From assembly GCA_037969035.1 (NCBI GenBank), contig JBBKWU010000010.1:13287-77286 (forward strand): a DNA stretch of 64,000 bases, written 5' to 3'. The position numbers were made by a program, and so were the translations under genes. This DNA comes from JBBKWU01 sp037969035 (lineage in GTDB: Bacteria > Pseudomonadota > Alphaproteobacteria > Micavibrionales > Micavibrionaceae). This document shows positions 8,195 to 16,458 of the stretch, piece after piece (position 1 is the first letter of the stretch; every line of letters begins with the position of its first letter). A model generated the notes under the pieces. It ran no database searches and was not told where the DNA came from. It was given only the letters and a program-made list of their open reading frames with translations.

Positions 8195-9172
8195 ATGAGT
8201 GATTCAGTCCATAGCAAAGTATTGATTATCGGTTCCGGCCCTGCGGGCTATACCGCCGCCATCTACGCCGCGCGCGCAAACCTTGAGCCATTAATGGTCA
8301 CAGGCATCCAGCCTGGTGGTCAGCTTACCATCACAACCGATGTTGAAAACTACCCTGGCTTTGCGGATGTTATCCAAGGCCCATGGTTGATGGAGCAAAT
8401 GCAAAAACAAGCCGAGCATGTCGGCACAAAAATTGTGACTGATTATATCCAAAGCGTTGATATCAATGTGCGCCCCTTCGTTGCAAAAGGTGATTCTGGC
8501 AAAACTTACACGGCAGATGCCCTTATCATTGCCACAGGTGCGAAGGCACGTTGGCTTGGGCTGCCGTCCGAAGAAGCGTACCAAAACAAAGGTGTTTCTG
8601 CCTGCGCAACCTGTGATGGGTTTTTCTATCGCGGTAAAGAAGTCGCCATTATCGGCGGCGGCAACACAGCCGTTGAAGAAGCATTGTTCCTTACAAATTT
8701 CTGTAGCAAAGTAACGCTCATCCACCGCCGCGACGAATTACGCGCGGAAAAAGTGATGCAAGAGCGCCTATTCAACCACGAAAAAATCGAAGTGATTTGG
8801 GATAACGTGGTCGAGGAAGTCTTAGGCGATGGAGAATCCATGACTGGCGTTAAAATCAAAAACGTCAAAACAGGCGCAGAAACCGTGATTGAAGCCGATG
8901 GTATGTTTGTTGCCATTGGGCACGATCCCGCGACAGATCTTTTCAAAGGCAAACTGGATATGGATGGCGAAGGCTACATCCTGACCAAACCTGATTCGAC
9001 ACTAACATCTATCAACGGTGTCTATGCCGCTGGTGACGTTACGGACCACACATACCGCCAAGCTGTCACGGCCGCTGGTATGGGCTGTATGGCGGCATTG
9101 GAGGCTGATAAATACCTCGCCGCGCAAGCTGCCGAAAAACCTAAAAGCAACGGCAGTGTCGCCGCTGAGTAA
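8195..9172 (+). CDS. trxB: Thioredoxin-disulfide reductase
   Basis: NADPH-dependent flavoenzyme that reduces thioredoxin in the cytoplasm. FAD-binding motif GSGPAGYTAAIYAARA at the N terminus, redox-active CATC at residues 137-140 (SACATCDGFF), NADPH-binding GGGNTAVEEALFL, and the C-terminal FAD motif GVYAAGDVTDHTYRQ. With the ATG at 8195 the length is 325 residues, close to the usual 315-325. The upstream TTG at 8162 in frame would add 11 residues lacking family similarity, so I do not use it. The extra C-terminal tail after EADKYLA is Ala/Lys-rich. The LysR gene follows after 105 bases, a common pairing in alphaproteobacteria. Confidence 0.97.
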   Translation: MSDSVHSKVLIIGSGPAGYTAAIYAARANLEPLMVTGIQPGGQLTITTDVENYPGFADVIQGPWLMEQMQKQAEHVGTKIVTDYIQSVDINVRPFVAKGDSGKTYTADALIIATGAKARWLGLPSEEAYQNKGVSACATCDGFFYRGKEVAIIGGGNTAVEEALFLTNFCSKVTLIHRRDELRAEKVMQERLFNHEKIEVIWDNVVEEVLGDGESMTGVKIKNVKTGAETVIEADGMFVAIGHDPATDLFKGKLDMDGEGYILTKPDSTLTSINGVYAAGDVTDHTYRQAVTAAGMGCMAALEADKYLAAQAAEKPKSNGSVAAE

Positions 9173-9192
9173 TCATACAATCACCTAAACTA

Positions 9193-9266
9193 TTAACCAT
9201 TTTATGGTTTAGTATATAATGCGTTTAAGCATTTACGTTTAGGACACGTTCAGAAATACGTTCAGA
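9193..9266 (+). promoter_or_regulatory. LysR-gene promoter with iterated RCGTTYA motif
   Basis: TTAACC (9193-9198), 16 bases, TATAAT (9215-9220) form a plausible promoter. Immediately downstream the heptamer RCGTTYA occurs four times, at 9221, 9235, 9246 and 9258. The last two copies extend to the 9-base direct repeat ACGTTCAGA, 12 bases apart, and end at the ribosome site AGAAGGAG. Spacings of 14, 11 and 12 bases are near one helical turn, as expected for protein bound to one face of DNA. Autoregulation by the encoded LysR protein is inferred. Confidence 0.45.
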
Positions 9267-9277
9267 AGGAGCATTAA

Positions 9278-10168
9278 ATGGATTGGGACAAGCTGCGGAT
9301 ATTTCATGCTGTTGCGGAAGCGGGAAGCTTCACGCATGCTGGTGACAAACTAAACCTCAGCCAATCCGCCATTTCGCGCCAGATCAGCACGCTTGAGGAA
9401 AGCTTAGGCATATCCCTATTCCACCGCCACGCACGCGGTTTGTTGCTCACTGAGCAAGGCGAGCTGCTTGAAAAAGCCGCGCGTGACATCTTTGGCAAGC
9501 TTTCAATGGTTGAGGGGTTATTGCTCGACTCCAAACAGCTCCCCGAAGGCCCCTTGCGTATTACAACGACCGAATTTGTGGCCTCTACATGGATTGCACC
9601 GCAGCTTGGTGCGCTTCGTGCTGCGCATCCTGAAATACAGCTCACTCTATTGCTTGATGATCGTATCCTTAATCTGGGGATGCGCGAGGCGGATGCCGCG
9701 ATTCGTCTATTCCAGCCCGAACAACCTGATTTGATCCAACGTCACTTAACCTCGATCAACTTCCATATATATGCGTCCACTGATTACATTAAAAAGCATG
9801 GCGCGCCGCAAGACCTTTCCGAGTTGCGCAATCACACGCTCATTGGACACCCCGAAGATGGGCCAACGCCATATGTTGACCCGAACTGGTTATTCCGTAC
9901 GGCTGGCGTTGATCCGATGGATGACAACAACCTTATTATGATGAATTCGATGATGGGCATTCATAACGCTGTTATCGGTGGTGCGGGGCTTGCCGCTGCG
10001 CCTGACTATCTATTTGCCAATAATGATAGCGTGACACGCGTCCTGCCAGATTCGCATCCTGACCCCGTTGATATGTTTTTCGTTTATCCGGAAGAGCGGA
10101 AACATTCGCAACGTCTTCGCATTTTCCGCGATTTTTTACTTAAATTAGTGAAGAACACAAAGTTTTGA
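9278..10168 (+). CDS. LysR-family transcriptional regulator
   Basis: 296 residues. N-terminal winged helix-turn-helix (about 1-62) with FHAVAEAGSFTHAGDKLNLS and QSAISRQISTLEESLGISLF, followed by the linker helix and a periplasmic-binding-protein-like effector domain (about 90-290). The start ATG has AGAAGGAG 8 bases upstream. It follows trxB in the same orientation but has its own likely promoter with repeated motifs. LysR proteins usually control a nearby or divergent gene and themselves; trxB or the downstream RNA are possible targets. The inducer is unknown. Confidence 0.95.
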   Translation: MDWDKLRIFHAVAEAGSFTHAGDKLNLSQSAISRQISTLEESLGISLFHRHARGLLLTEQGELLEKAARDIFGKLSMVEGLLLDSKQLPEGPLRITTTEFVASTWIAPQLGALRAAHPEIQLTLLLDDRILNLGMREADAAIRLFQPEQPDLIQRHLTSINFHIYASTDYIKKHGAPQDLSELRNHTLIGHPEDGPTPYVDPNWLFRTAGVDPMDDNNLIMMNSMMGIHNAVIGGAGLAAAPDYLFANNDSVTRVLPDSHPDPVDMFFVYPEERKHSQRLRIFRDFLLKLVKNTKF

Positions 10169-10352
10169 TAATTGGCTAATAATATTTCGCCGTTTTTTCT
10201 AACTTTATTTTTTACCAAGACTCTCCCTTATTTTTATTAAAAATAAAGCTGGATATAGCCTTTGGTAGATTACGATTAGCTGATATGCATAATTTGCAAA
10301 GCTGCAATGCAAAAAAAACTGTAGCCACGCGGAGTCAAATCATTATATAACC
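10169..10352. other. AT-rich gene-free stretch before the small RNA
   Basis: Part of the 380-base gap between the LysR and patatin genes. It has no open frame with a ribosome site. It contains T- and A-rich tracts (10195-10250) and a weak promoter-like pair, TTTGGT (about 10260) with TATGCA 17 bases on, and TATAAC at 10346-10351 which suits a start near 10358. The remainder of the gap is the structured RNA described next and a short untranslated region. Confidence 0.4.
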
Positions 10353-10357
10353 TCTCT

Positions 10358-10459
10358 CAACGGCGTCCTTGACGTCGTCAGGGTCTTCGGATCCTTCGTC
10401 TCCCAGACGTAAAACCTCCCTGTTCAACTCGCCGGGTCTTAAATGACCCGGTTTTTTTT
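10358..10459 (+). ncRNA. Candidate structured small RNA, four hairpins and intrinsic terminator
   Basis: Four hairpins stand in a row. Hairpin 1, 10360-10378: 8-bp stem (one G-T pair) with loop CTT. Hairpin 2, 10380-10395: AGGGTC/GATCCT closed by C(TTCG)G, the very stable UUCG tetraloop. Hairpin 3, 10397-10409: CGTCT/AGACG around CCC. Hairpin 4, 10432-10451: CCGGGTC/GACCCGG around TTAAAT, followed by eight T residues, a textbook terminator. The linker at 10410-10431 is unpaired and holds CCTCCC, complementary to Shine-Dalgarno sequences, as in several trans-acting alphaproteobacterial sRNAs. There is no coding frame. I see no match to tmRNA, SRP RNA, RNase P or 6S RNA. The 5' end is estimated from TATAAC at 10346. 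Confidence 0.7.
10432..10459 (+). terminator. Intrinsic terminator of the small RNA
   Basis: CCGGGTC (10432-10438) and GACCCGG (10445-10451) with loop TTAAAT, then T8. It would stop any transcript from LysR or the small RNA before the patatin gene. Confidence 0.92.
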
Positions 10460-10548
10460 GCTTATTTCTTGAGACGCCGAATTAGCCTATACTAGTTCTA
10501 TGAAAAAATGCGTGCGTACAAATATACAAAACATATCGAGTATCTAAT

Positions 10549-11778
10549 TTGACCAAGAAAACAAAAACGGTTGTCAGTCTTTTCACCTATGGTGGCGGTA
10601 TGCGTGGTCTTGTCCCCGCACACATCATGGCACAGATGGAATACATGACTGGCCTGCGGATGTCAGACATGGTTGATATATTTGCGGGTCCTTCAACGGG
10701 CGCGATTTTAAACGCCGCGCTGAACGTCCCATCAAAGAAAATGCCAGGCCGCCCGAAATATCGCGCGCAGCACCTCGTTAAATTTTATGAGCGTGAAGGT
10801 ATCAAAATTTTTCCCGATGATAGTTACCGCTCATTTCGTGGCATCATCCATGACTTTAACAACAGAACGCTCAAGCTCAGCCAGATGAACAAGCTTCTAC
10901 GGCATGGTCATTATGACCCCTCCTATCTGAGTTACGCGCTGCAGCGTCTTTACGGCGACACAAACCTAGAAGATTCGCTTAGCAGCCTAATCATCCCGAC
11001 CTATAACATTGACGGCGCACAAATCCGCACCACCACAGAAGAAGGCGAAACAGAAGATTCCCCGACGCGCACAAAAAACAACGTGAGCGACGAAGGCGGC
11101 CACGCTGTGTGGCTCAAGAACATCCGCACCAACCAACCCATCGGAACAGCGCATAACACGCCCCACGTGTCGCTCTATAACGCCGTAATGGGCAGTTGCG
11201 CCGCACCAACCTACTTCCCTTGCCACCACATGAATGTTCAATACCCTGATGAGCGCGGAATTATCGATCTCGCCGCCATTGATGGTGTTATCTTTGACAA
11301 CCCCTGCATCAGCTATCTTGGTGCTATCCGTCGTCATATTCCTGCAGACACACAACACCTCATGATTATTCTTGGGACGGGTTACACCAATAAATCCGTA
11401 AAAAAAGAGGACTGGAATCGTTATGGTTCGCTTGGTGTTGTTGACCCCGTGAATGATTTGCCACTGATCAATATATTCTTCCACGCATCCGAATCAGCGC
11501 TCATGGACAGTTTTTCCGAAGAAATGGGTAATAATCTTCACATCTTCAATAAATCCATGATTCCTATTTTGGGACATCCCGACGCGCCAAACACCTTAAT
11601 TGATGACGCCAGCCCGAAAAACATCAAGGGTTTAAAATGGTTTGCCGAAGAAATCATGGAAGAAAACAAAAGCGCGCTTGAAAACCTATGCCATCTGCTT
11701 GTAGCGAACCATCAGAACAAACAAGGTGCTGCCGAGAAAAGCCGCAAATTCTTCTCTTTTCTCAGCCGAGGGAAATAA
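10549..11778 (+). CDS. Patatin-like phospholipase, catalytic motifs intact
   Basis: Predicted lipid acyl hydrolase of 409 residues. Oxyanion-hole glycine motif YGGGMRGLVPAHIM at 14-27, nucleophile elbow GPSTG with Ser49, and catalytic-dyad Asp245 in IDGVIFDNP. The SCAAPTYFPC stretch before the Asp is also typical of patatins. No signal peptide. The only usable start in frame is TTG at 10549, since a stop lies at 10501-10503 and the next ATG is inside the glycine motif. The TTG overlaps the TGA of a 14-codon ORF that starts at 10508. A second patatin-fold gene follows 109 bases downstream. Patatins act as phospholipases, effectors or toxins in bacteria; which applies here is not visible. Confidence 0.9.
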   Translation: MTKKTKTVVSLFTYGGGMRGLVPAHIMAQMEYMTGLRMSDMVDIFAGPSTGAILNAALNVPSKKMPGRPKYRAQHLVKFYEREGIKIFPDDSYRSFRGIIHDFNNRTLKLSQMNKLLRHGHYDPSYLSYALQRLYGDTNLEDSLSSLIIPTYNIDGAQIRTTTEEGETEDSPTRTKNNVSDEGGHAVWLKNIRTNQPIGTAHNTPHVSLYNAVMGSCAAPTYFPCHHMNVQYPDERGIIDLAAIDGVIFDNPCISYLGAIRRHIPADTQHLMIILGTGYTNKSVKKEDWNRYGSLGVVDPVNDLPLINIFFHASESALMDSFSEEMGNNLHIFNKSMIPILGHPDAPNTLIDDASPKNIKGLKWFAEEIMEENKSALENLCHLLVANHQNKQGAAEKSRKFFSFLSRGK

Positions 11779-11887
11779 TTTACACACATAATGTTGCGTC
11801 GCACCACACGTTAAATGTGACAGGTGACCTCTATTTTTGCTACATTAGCAAACAAGCAAACATAAAAGAGTAATTGAGAAAGTCCAT

Positions 11888-13261
11888 ATGAACAGGGACA
11901 ACAGAGCCCCACATTATTTTAGTGCTCACTTTCCAGGCGGCGCCGCGCACAGTATTTACAGTATTGTGCACGCAGCGCATATTGAACAACAAAGTGGCCT
12001 CTATTTACGTGATTTATTCACGGGTGGTTGCCGGGCTGGCTCGGCTGGCGTGTTTCCTGCTGTGGCTGCTTTCATGCCAAATAAAGCGGATCCAACAAAG
12101 CCACTTTATTCGATGACGGAGTTCATTGATGTCTTTGCTAACAAAATATCTGAATTCCTGCCTTACAGCCCTTTTCACCATGGGAAACATGCTCTCAATC
12201 ATTTTACCCCCCTTTCCAAAGGTCTATTTAACCTGCACATGTCGCCCAAGCCAATGGAAGACGGGTTAAAAGAAATGCTGGGTGGTTTAACGCTGAAAGA
12301 TGCCACACGCACATTTTCCGTGACCTCACAGGAAATTTCGCCAAACCTACGACCGCATGACTTTACCTTTGTCGAAGACAATTACCTTGGCGCCTCCGCG
12401 AAAGAAATTTTGGACTATCCTATCCAAGATCTGCCGCTTTACAAAATTCTGATGGCTGCCACGCGTTTCCCGACTGTGTTTGATTCTTACACGCTTGATG
12501 AAACAGGAACTACACATATCGACATGGCCTTTGTTGATGGTAGCGCTGATTTTATTTCGCGTTGTTTGCGCCACAGAAAAGAAGGCCAGCATTTTGCGCA
12601 TGTTATTTTTGGCACAACGGTCGACACACAAGCGATATCGCCCGAAGAATACCGCGGTCTGGATGCTCTCTCCATGCTGTTTAACCGCTTCTTTATTAAA
12701 GGTGCTGGAATTCAAACCAAGGGGCGCAACCTAGAATCTTTGCGGGGATTGCTTGGTTCACGGAACTTTTATCTACTCGAAGATTCCTTGCTGCCTGAAG
12801 ACAATCCCAAAGGGACGGTCATGCCATCCTTGAATATTTTGGACACGCGGCCTGAAACAATGCGTAAACATATAGAATTTGCTAAAGAACAATTAGAAAG
12901 ACATGCGGACACCATTTACAAACCGTTGGTTGATCGTTTGGTTGAAAACCACGCTCTCATCACGCAAGTACAGCCTGACACCGCCTTTACCGTCATTGAA
13001 AAAGCAACAGATTCTGTTGCCGATAGACTACAAAGACAAGCGGATAAAATAGCTGAAAAGGTTGTACCCGAACCACGTACAACAAAATTCAGATTCTGCG
13101 GCATGGAAGTCGGTATTTCCTTTAACCGCGTCGCCAGAAACAAACCTGCCGATGTGCAAGACAACGAACCATCAGCACAACTCACGGAAAACAAACTGGA
13201 GCAAGACGCACCAGAAGAAACACGGACAACAGTTCCCGAAAAGAAACACCGCGCGCCGTAA
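11888..13261 (+). CDS. Patatin-fold protein with altered nucleophile elbow
   Basis: 457 residues, a divergent relative of the preceding gene: FPGGAAHSIYSIVHAAHIEQ aligns with its glycine loop and helix, DLFTGGCRAG with DIFAGPSTGA, LPLYKILMAATRFPTVF with the pre-Asp segment, and FVDGS carries Asp217 of the dyad. In the ungapped alignment the nucleophile Ser is replaced by Cys48 and the final Gly of GxSxG by Ala50. A nearby Ser52 (AGSAG) could serve only with a four-residue shift. The oxyanion loop reads GGAA rather than GGG. It is either inactive, a Cys-type hydrolase or a regulatory partner. The C-terminal 60 residues are charged, probably disordered. Start ATG at 11888 follows GAGAAAG. Confidence 0.75.
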   Translation: MNRDNRAPHYFSAHFPGGAAHSIYSIVHAAHIEQQSGLYLRDLFTGGCRAGSAGVFPAVAAFMPNKADPTKPLYSMTEFIDVFANKISEFLPYSPFHHGKHALNHFTPLSKGLFNLHMSPKPMEDGLKEMLGGLTLKDATRTFSVTSQEISPNLRPHDFTFVEDNYLGASAKEILDYPIQDLPLYKILMAATRFPTVFDSYTLDETGTTHIDMAFVDGSADFISRCLRHRKEGQHFAHVIFGTTVDTQAISPEEYRGLDALSMLFNRFFIKGAGIQTKGRNLESLRGLLGSRNFYLLEDSLLPEDNPKGTVMPSLNILDTRPETMRKHIEFAKEQLERHADTIYKPLVDRLVENHALITQVQPDTAFTVIEKATDSVADRLQRQADKIAEKVVPEPRTTKFRFCGMEVGISFNRVARNKPADVQDNEPSAQLTENKLEQDAPEETRTTVPEKKHRAP

Positions 13262-13307
13262 TACGGACACGCGGTGCTTATCATTGATTTCATTTAATGA
13301 ATAACGA

Positions 13308-14528
13308 CTACGCCGCCGCTGCTTTCTGTGCTATCGCGGCGCACGCTTTTTTAATGCGTCCGCAAGCCTCGCGCAGGGCTTCTTCTGATGTCGCGTATGA
13401 GATGCGGAAATACGGTGACAAACCAAATGCCGCACCCTGAACGCAGGCAACGCCTTGATCTTCCAACAAATACGTCACGAAATCTTCATCGTTCTTAATC
13501 ACTTTGCCGCTTGGTGTTGTTTTACCGATAACACCCGCGCATGACGGGTAAACGTAAAACGCGCCTTCTGGCATCGGGCAAGACAAGCCTTCGCATTCAT
13601 TGAGCAACGCCACAACCATATCGCGACGGCCTTTAAACGCATCGTTACGCTCGGCCAAGAATGATTGGTCGCCGTTTAATGCCTCAACGGCTGCTGCTTG
13701 TGAGATTGAGCACGGGTTTGACGTGCTTTGGCTTTGAACCTTTGCCATGGCTTTAATCAACTCTTTCGGGCCGCCCGCAAAACCAATGCGCCAGCCTGTC
13801 ATAGAGTATGCTTTGGACACGCCATTAATCGTCAATGTGCGGCTGTGTAGTTTAGGCTCGACCTCGGCAGGTGTTACGAATTTGAAACCGTCATAAACGA
13901 TTTTTTCGTACATATCATCAACCATCAACCAAACATGGTCGTGCTTCACCAAAACATCGGTAATGGCTTTCATCTCGTCATGCGTGTAAGCCGCACCCGT
14001 TGGGTTGGATGGTGAGTTTAAAACAATCCATTTTGTTTTTGGCGTGATTGCCGCTTCCAAATCGGCAGCCTGCAATTTAAAGCTGTTTTCCAGCGTACAT
14101 TCAACAATCACGGGCGTGCCTTCAGCAAGCAATGTCATATCAGGATACGAAACCCAATACGGCGCAGGAATGATCACTTCATCGCCTTCGTTCACAGACG
14201 CCATCAAGGCATTATAAAGAACCTGTTTACCGCCTGTGCCAACCGTAATTTCATCACGTGCGTATGTCAGGTTATTGTCGCGCTTGAATTTTGCGATGAT
14301 TGCATCTTTAAGCGCAGGCGTGCCGTCTACGGCTGTGTATTTTGTTTGGCCTTCTTTGATGGCTTTAATCGCCGCTTCTTTAATGAAGTCAGGCGTGTCA
14401 AAGTCAGGCTCACCCGCGCCCAGACCGATAATATCACGACCAGCGTCTTTTAGTTCCTTGGCTTTGGCAGTTACGGCCAATGTCGGGGATGGTTTAATAC
14501 GGCTCAAACGGTTTGCAACGATAGACAT
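13308..14528 (-). CDS. aatA: Aspartate aminotransferase (class I/II, PLP-dependent)
   Basis: Transfers the amino group between aspartate and 2-oxoglutarate; related enzymes also act on prephenate or aromatic amino acids. Class-I aminotransferase fold, 406 residues. Hallmarks: LGAGEPDFDTPDFIKEAA near the N terminus, PAPYWVSYPDM, NSPSNPTGAAY, the PLP Schiff-base Lys239 in NGVSKAYSMTGWRIGFAGG, and the C-terminal FRISYATS with the substrate-carboxylate Arg. I place the start at 14528, where AAGGAGAAGG stands immediately upstream; a frame extension to 14576 adds residues of no similarity. It is convergent with the patatin-like gene and 47 bases from it. Confidence 0.95.
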   Translation of the reverse strand: MSIVANRLSRIKPSPTLAVTAKAKELKDAGRDIIGLGAGEPDFDTPDFIKEAAIKAIKEGQTKYTAVDGTPALKDAIIAKFKRDNNLTYARDEITVGTGGKQVLYNALMASVNEGDEVIIPAPYWVSYPDMTLLAEGTPVIVECTLENSFKLQAADLEAAITPKTKWIVLNSPSNPTGAAYTHDEMKAITDVLVKHDHVWLMVDDMYEKIVYDGFKFVTPAEVEPKLHSRTLTINGVSKAYSMTGWRIGFAGGPKELIKAMAKVQSQSTSNPCSISQAAAVEALNGDQSFLAERNDAFKGRRDMVVALLNECEGLSCPMPEGAFYVYPSCAGVIGKTTPSGKVIKNDEDFVTYLLEDQGVACVQGAAFGLSPYFRISYATSEEALREACGRIKKACAAIAQKAAAA

Positions 14529-14609
14529 TATCCTTCTCCTTCGGTTTTGTAGAATACAAAACGAAAGTAGAATCAATTATCGCTCAAATCAATGGCTTTT
14601 TGCGTTTAG

Positions 14610-15251
14610 TTACGGGCGCGGGTCACTTTCCCGTGGACGACGTGTGCGCGTCACTGTTCTTGATTTTTCAACCTCAGGCACAGGTGCTACTGCTTTTTCA
14701 ACGACGACATAAACATCATCATCTTCCCAGTCAAAATCATCATCGTCATCTTCTTCCGTCGTTTGATCGGAAGCTGGTCTTAATGAATCTTCTTTTTCTA
14801 TGTACTTAAAGTCGCCGACATCTTCCGCTACATCATCAAAAGCAGCGCTTACGCTATTATCATTTGCTGAAACGTGAGGAACATCAGGAGTGTCTTCTGT
14901 TTGCGGATCAAGCGCCAAACCTGTGCGCTTACGCAAATCTTTCAAAGCATCACGGCTAAGCTGACCATCGCTAACAGGAACACTAATGCTACCTGTGCCA
15001 AATTTATCGTCCATCTGAATTGTGCGTCCGCTTTTCGAAAATTTTGCGTCAGGGAAATCTTTTTGGAACCACGCGAGCGCAAGAATGCTTGCCTTGCGGT
15101 GCTTAGACGTATCTTCGGTTGTAACGACCGTATAGCCACTCGCCAGCAATTCATTCAGTGCGAACTTCAATGACACATCTGATTGAGGTTTTGTGCGGCT
15201 ACTGCTTTTTTTATTATAGTGATACGGCTTACGTGGTGCTTTGCGTGACAT
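14610..15251 (-). CDS. Unknown protein with basic start and acidic C-terminal half
   Basis: 213 residues; family not recognised. The first 25 residues are strongly basic (SRKAPRKPYHYNKKSSSR). A compact region at about 25-115 has mixed alpha/beta pattern (ALNELLASGYTVVTTEDTSK, AWFQKDFPDAKF). The rest is low-complexity and acidic with a run of Asp/Glu (EEDDDDDFDWEDDD), and a basic end. No signal peptide or membrane segment. Lies 80 bases upstream of the aminotransferase gene in the same direction, so the two may share a transcript. The charge pattern suggests nucleic-acid or protein binding, but this is only a guess. Confidence 0.6.
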   Translation of the reverse strand: MSRKAPRKPYHYNKKSSSRTKPQSDVSLKFALNELLASGYTVVTTEDTSKHRKASILALAWFQKDFPDAKFSKSGRTIQMDDKFGTGSISVPVSDGQLSRDALKDLRKRTGLALDPQTEDTPDVPHVSANDNSVSAAFDDVAEDVGDFKYIEKEDSLRPASDQTTEEDDDDDFDWEDDDVYVVVEKAVAPVPEVEKSRTVTRTRRPRESDPRP

Positions 15252-15323
15252 GTTCTATTCTCCTGTTCAAAATAATTATGACCAGACATTATAGAAACAA
15301 TATCGTAAACGCAAATAATTTGA

Positions 15324-16409
15324 TTAGTAAGCACCATCATTAATGTATTGCGCCGCAGCGATATGATCGAATGTGGGAACTTCGTCGAACGCGATTTCCT
15401 GCGCGATAAGCCAATCAGCCAACGGCTTCATCAGCGGGTCTTTCAATCCTTCGTTCAAGTAACCCGCGACACGTAGCAGGAATTGCAAGTAGCGCGGTTT
15501 TTTGTCATTCACTGCCAAGCGCACAAATTGCCCCATCAAACGGCAATGGAATTGCGTGGCGAGCAAGCGATACCAAGCGCGGAAGGTTTGTGCTTCCTCT
15601 GCGCTCATCTTCTCGCAAAAGCGGTTCAGCATATTTTCGCGCAAATCTTGCGGTACATCGACCCGCGCATCTTCCAACAAATTCCCCAAATCATAGGCCA
15701 ATGGACCAGACAGCGCGCCTTGGTAGTCTAAAACCCCTGCTTTGCTTAGTCCCTGTTCACCCTCAACCCACATCAAGTTTTCGAAATGGAAATCTGCATG
15801 AACGAATCCTTGGGGACATGGCGGTAACGAAGCCGCTAAATCATCCCAAATTTTGTTATATTCTGCGACCAATGCAGGATCGACTTTTTCCTGACGGTAA
15901 ACGGGCATATACCATTCCACCAAACGTTGCTTGGCTTTATCAAGATAGCTGCCCTTGAAATCATCAAGCGCGACATCTGCTGCATTTGTGTTTTTGTAAA
16001 TATGAAGTAACGCATCCGCCGCCAACGCATAAATTTCGTCACGGGGCACGCCACTATCGAGCGCAATTTTAAACGATGTATCGCCCAAATCCTCAAGCAG
16101 TACATAGCCTTGCTCGTAATCAACCTCATAAACTTCGGGGGCGTGCAAGCCAATACCACGCAGATATACGCTCAAGCGCACAAAGTCATCAACGCGATGA
16201 CCTTGGGTTGCATTCGGGTGACCATCGGGGACAGATTCCATCAAAAGAACAGACTTGCCGACCTTTGCCAGACGGAAATAGCGGCGAAATCCGCAATCCT
16301 CGCCAACAGGCAATAGATCAGCCCCCGCCCAACCACTGCGCGCAAGAAACGCGCCCAGCAAGCTAGTGCGGCTTTCAAACCAGTCTTCTATCGAAAAATC
16401 AGCTACCAT
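15324..16409 (-). CDS. Aminoglycoside-phosphotransferase-fold kinase, AmgK-like
   Basis: 361-residue kinase of the APH/choline-kinase superfamily. The Brenner-type catalytic motif HADFHFENLMW (Asp base and Asn) and the metal-binding Asp in GVLDYQGALSGPLAYDLGNL are clear, and LLEDLGDTSFK fits the N-lobe. This arrangement matches AmgK, the anomeric kinase that phosphorylates N-acetylmuramate and N-acetylglucosamine in alphaproteobacterial and pseudomonad peptidoglycan recycling, where it is usually followed by murU. No murU is next to it here, so the substrate assignment is by family resemblance only. The next gene in the same direction (stop at 16459) lies 49 bases upstream. Confidence 0.8.
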   Translation of the reverse strand: MVADFSIEDWFESRTSLLGAFLARSGWAGADLLPVGEDCGFRRYFRLAKVGKSVLLMESVPDGHPNATQGHRVDDFVRLSVYLRGIGLHAPEVYEVDYEQGYVLLEDLGDTSFKIALDSGVPRDEIYALAADALLHIYKNTNAADVALDDFKGSYLDKAKQRLVEWYMPVYRQEKVDPALVAEYNKIWDDLAASLPPCPQGFVHADFHFENLMWVEGEQGLSKAGVLDYQGALSGPLAYDLGNLLEDARVDVPQDLRENMLNRFCEKMSAEEAQTFRAWYRLLATQFHCRLMGQFVRLAVNDKKPRYLQFLLRVAGYLNEGLKDPLMKPLADWLIAQEIAFDEVPTFDHIAAAQYINDGAY

Positions 16410-16458
16410 GAGAAAAGATTAGAGCGCAAAATCCCTCTGTGCAACACAAAACAGCTAT

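Noticed and set aside
9248..9263. GTTC-N8-GTTC before the LysR gene, as a LexA box
   Set aside because: The spacing is eight bases rather than seven, and the motif is part of the RCGTTYA direct repeats.
10358..10459. Structured region as tmRNA, 6S, SRP or RNase P RNA
   Set aside because: None of the known core sequences or sizes of these RNAs is present.
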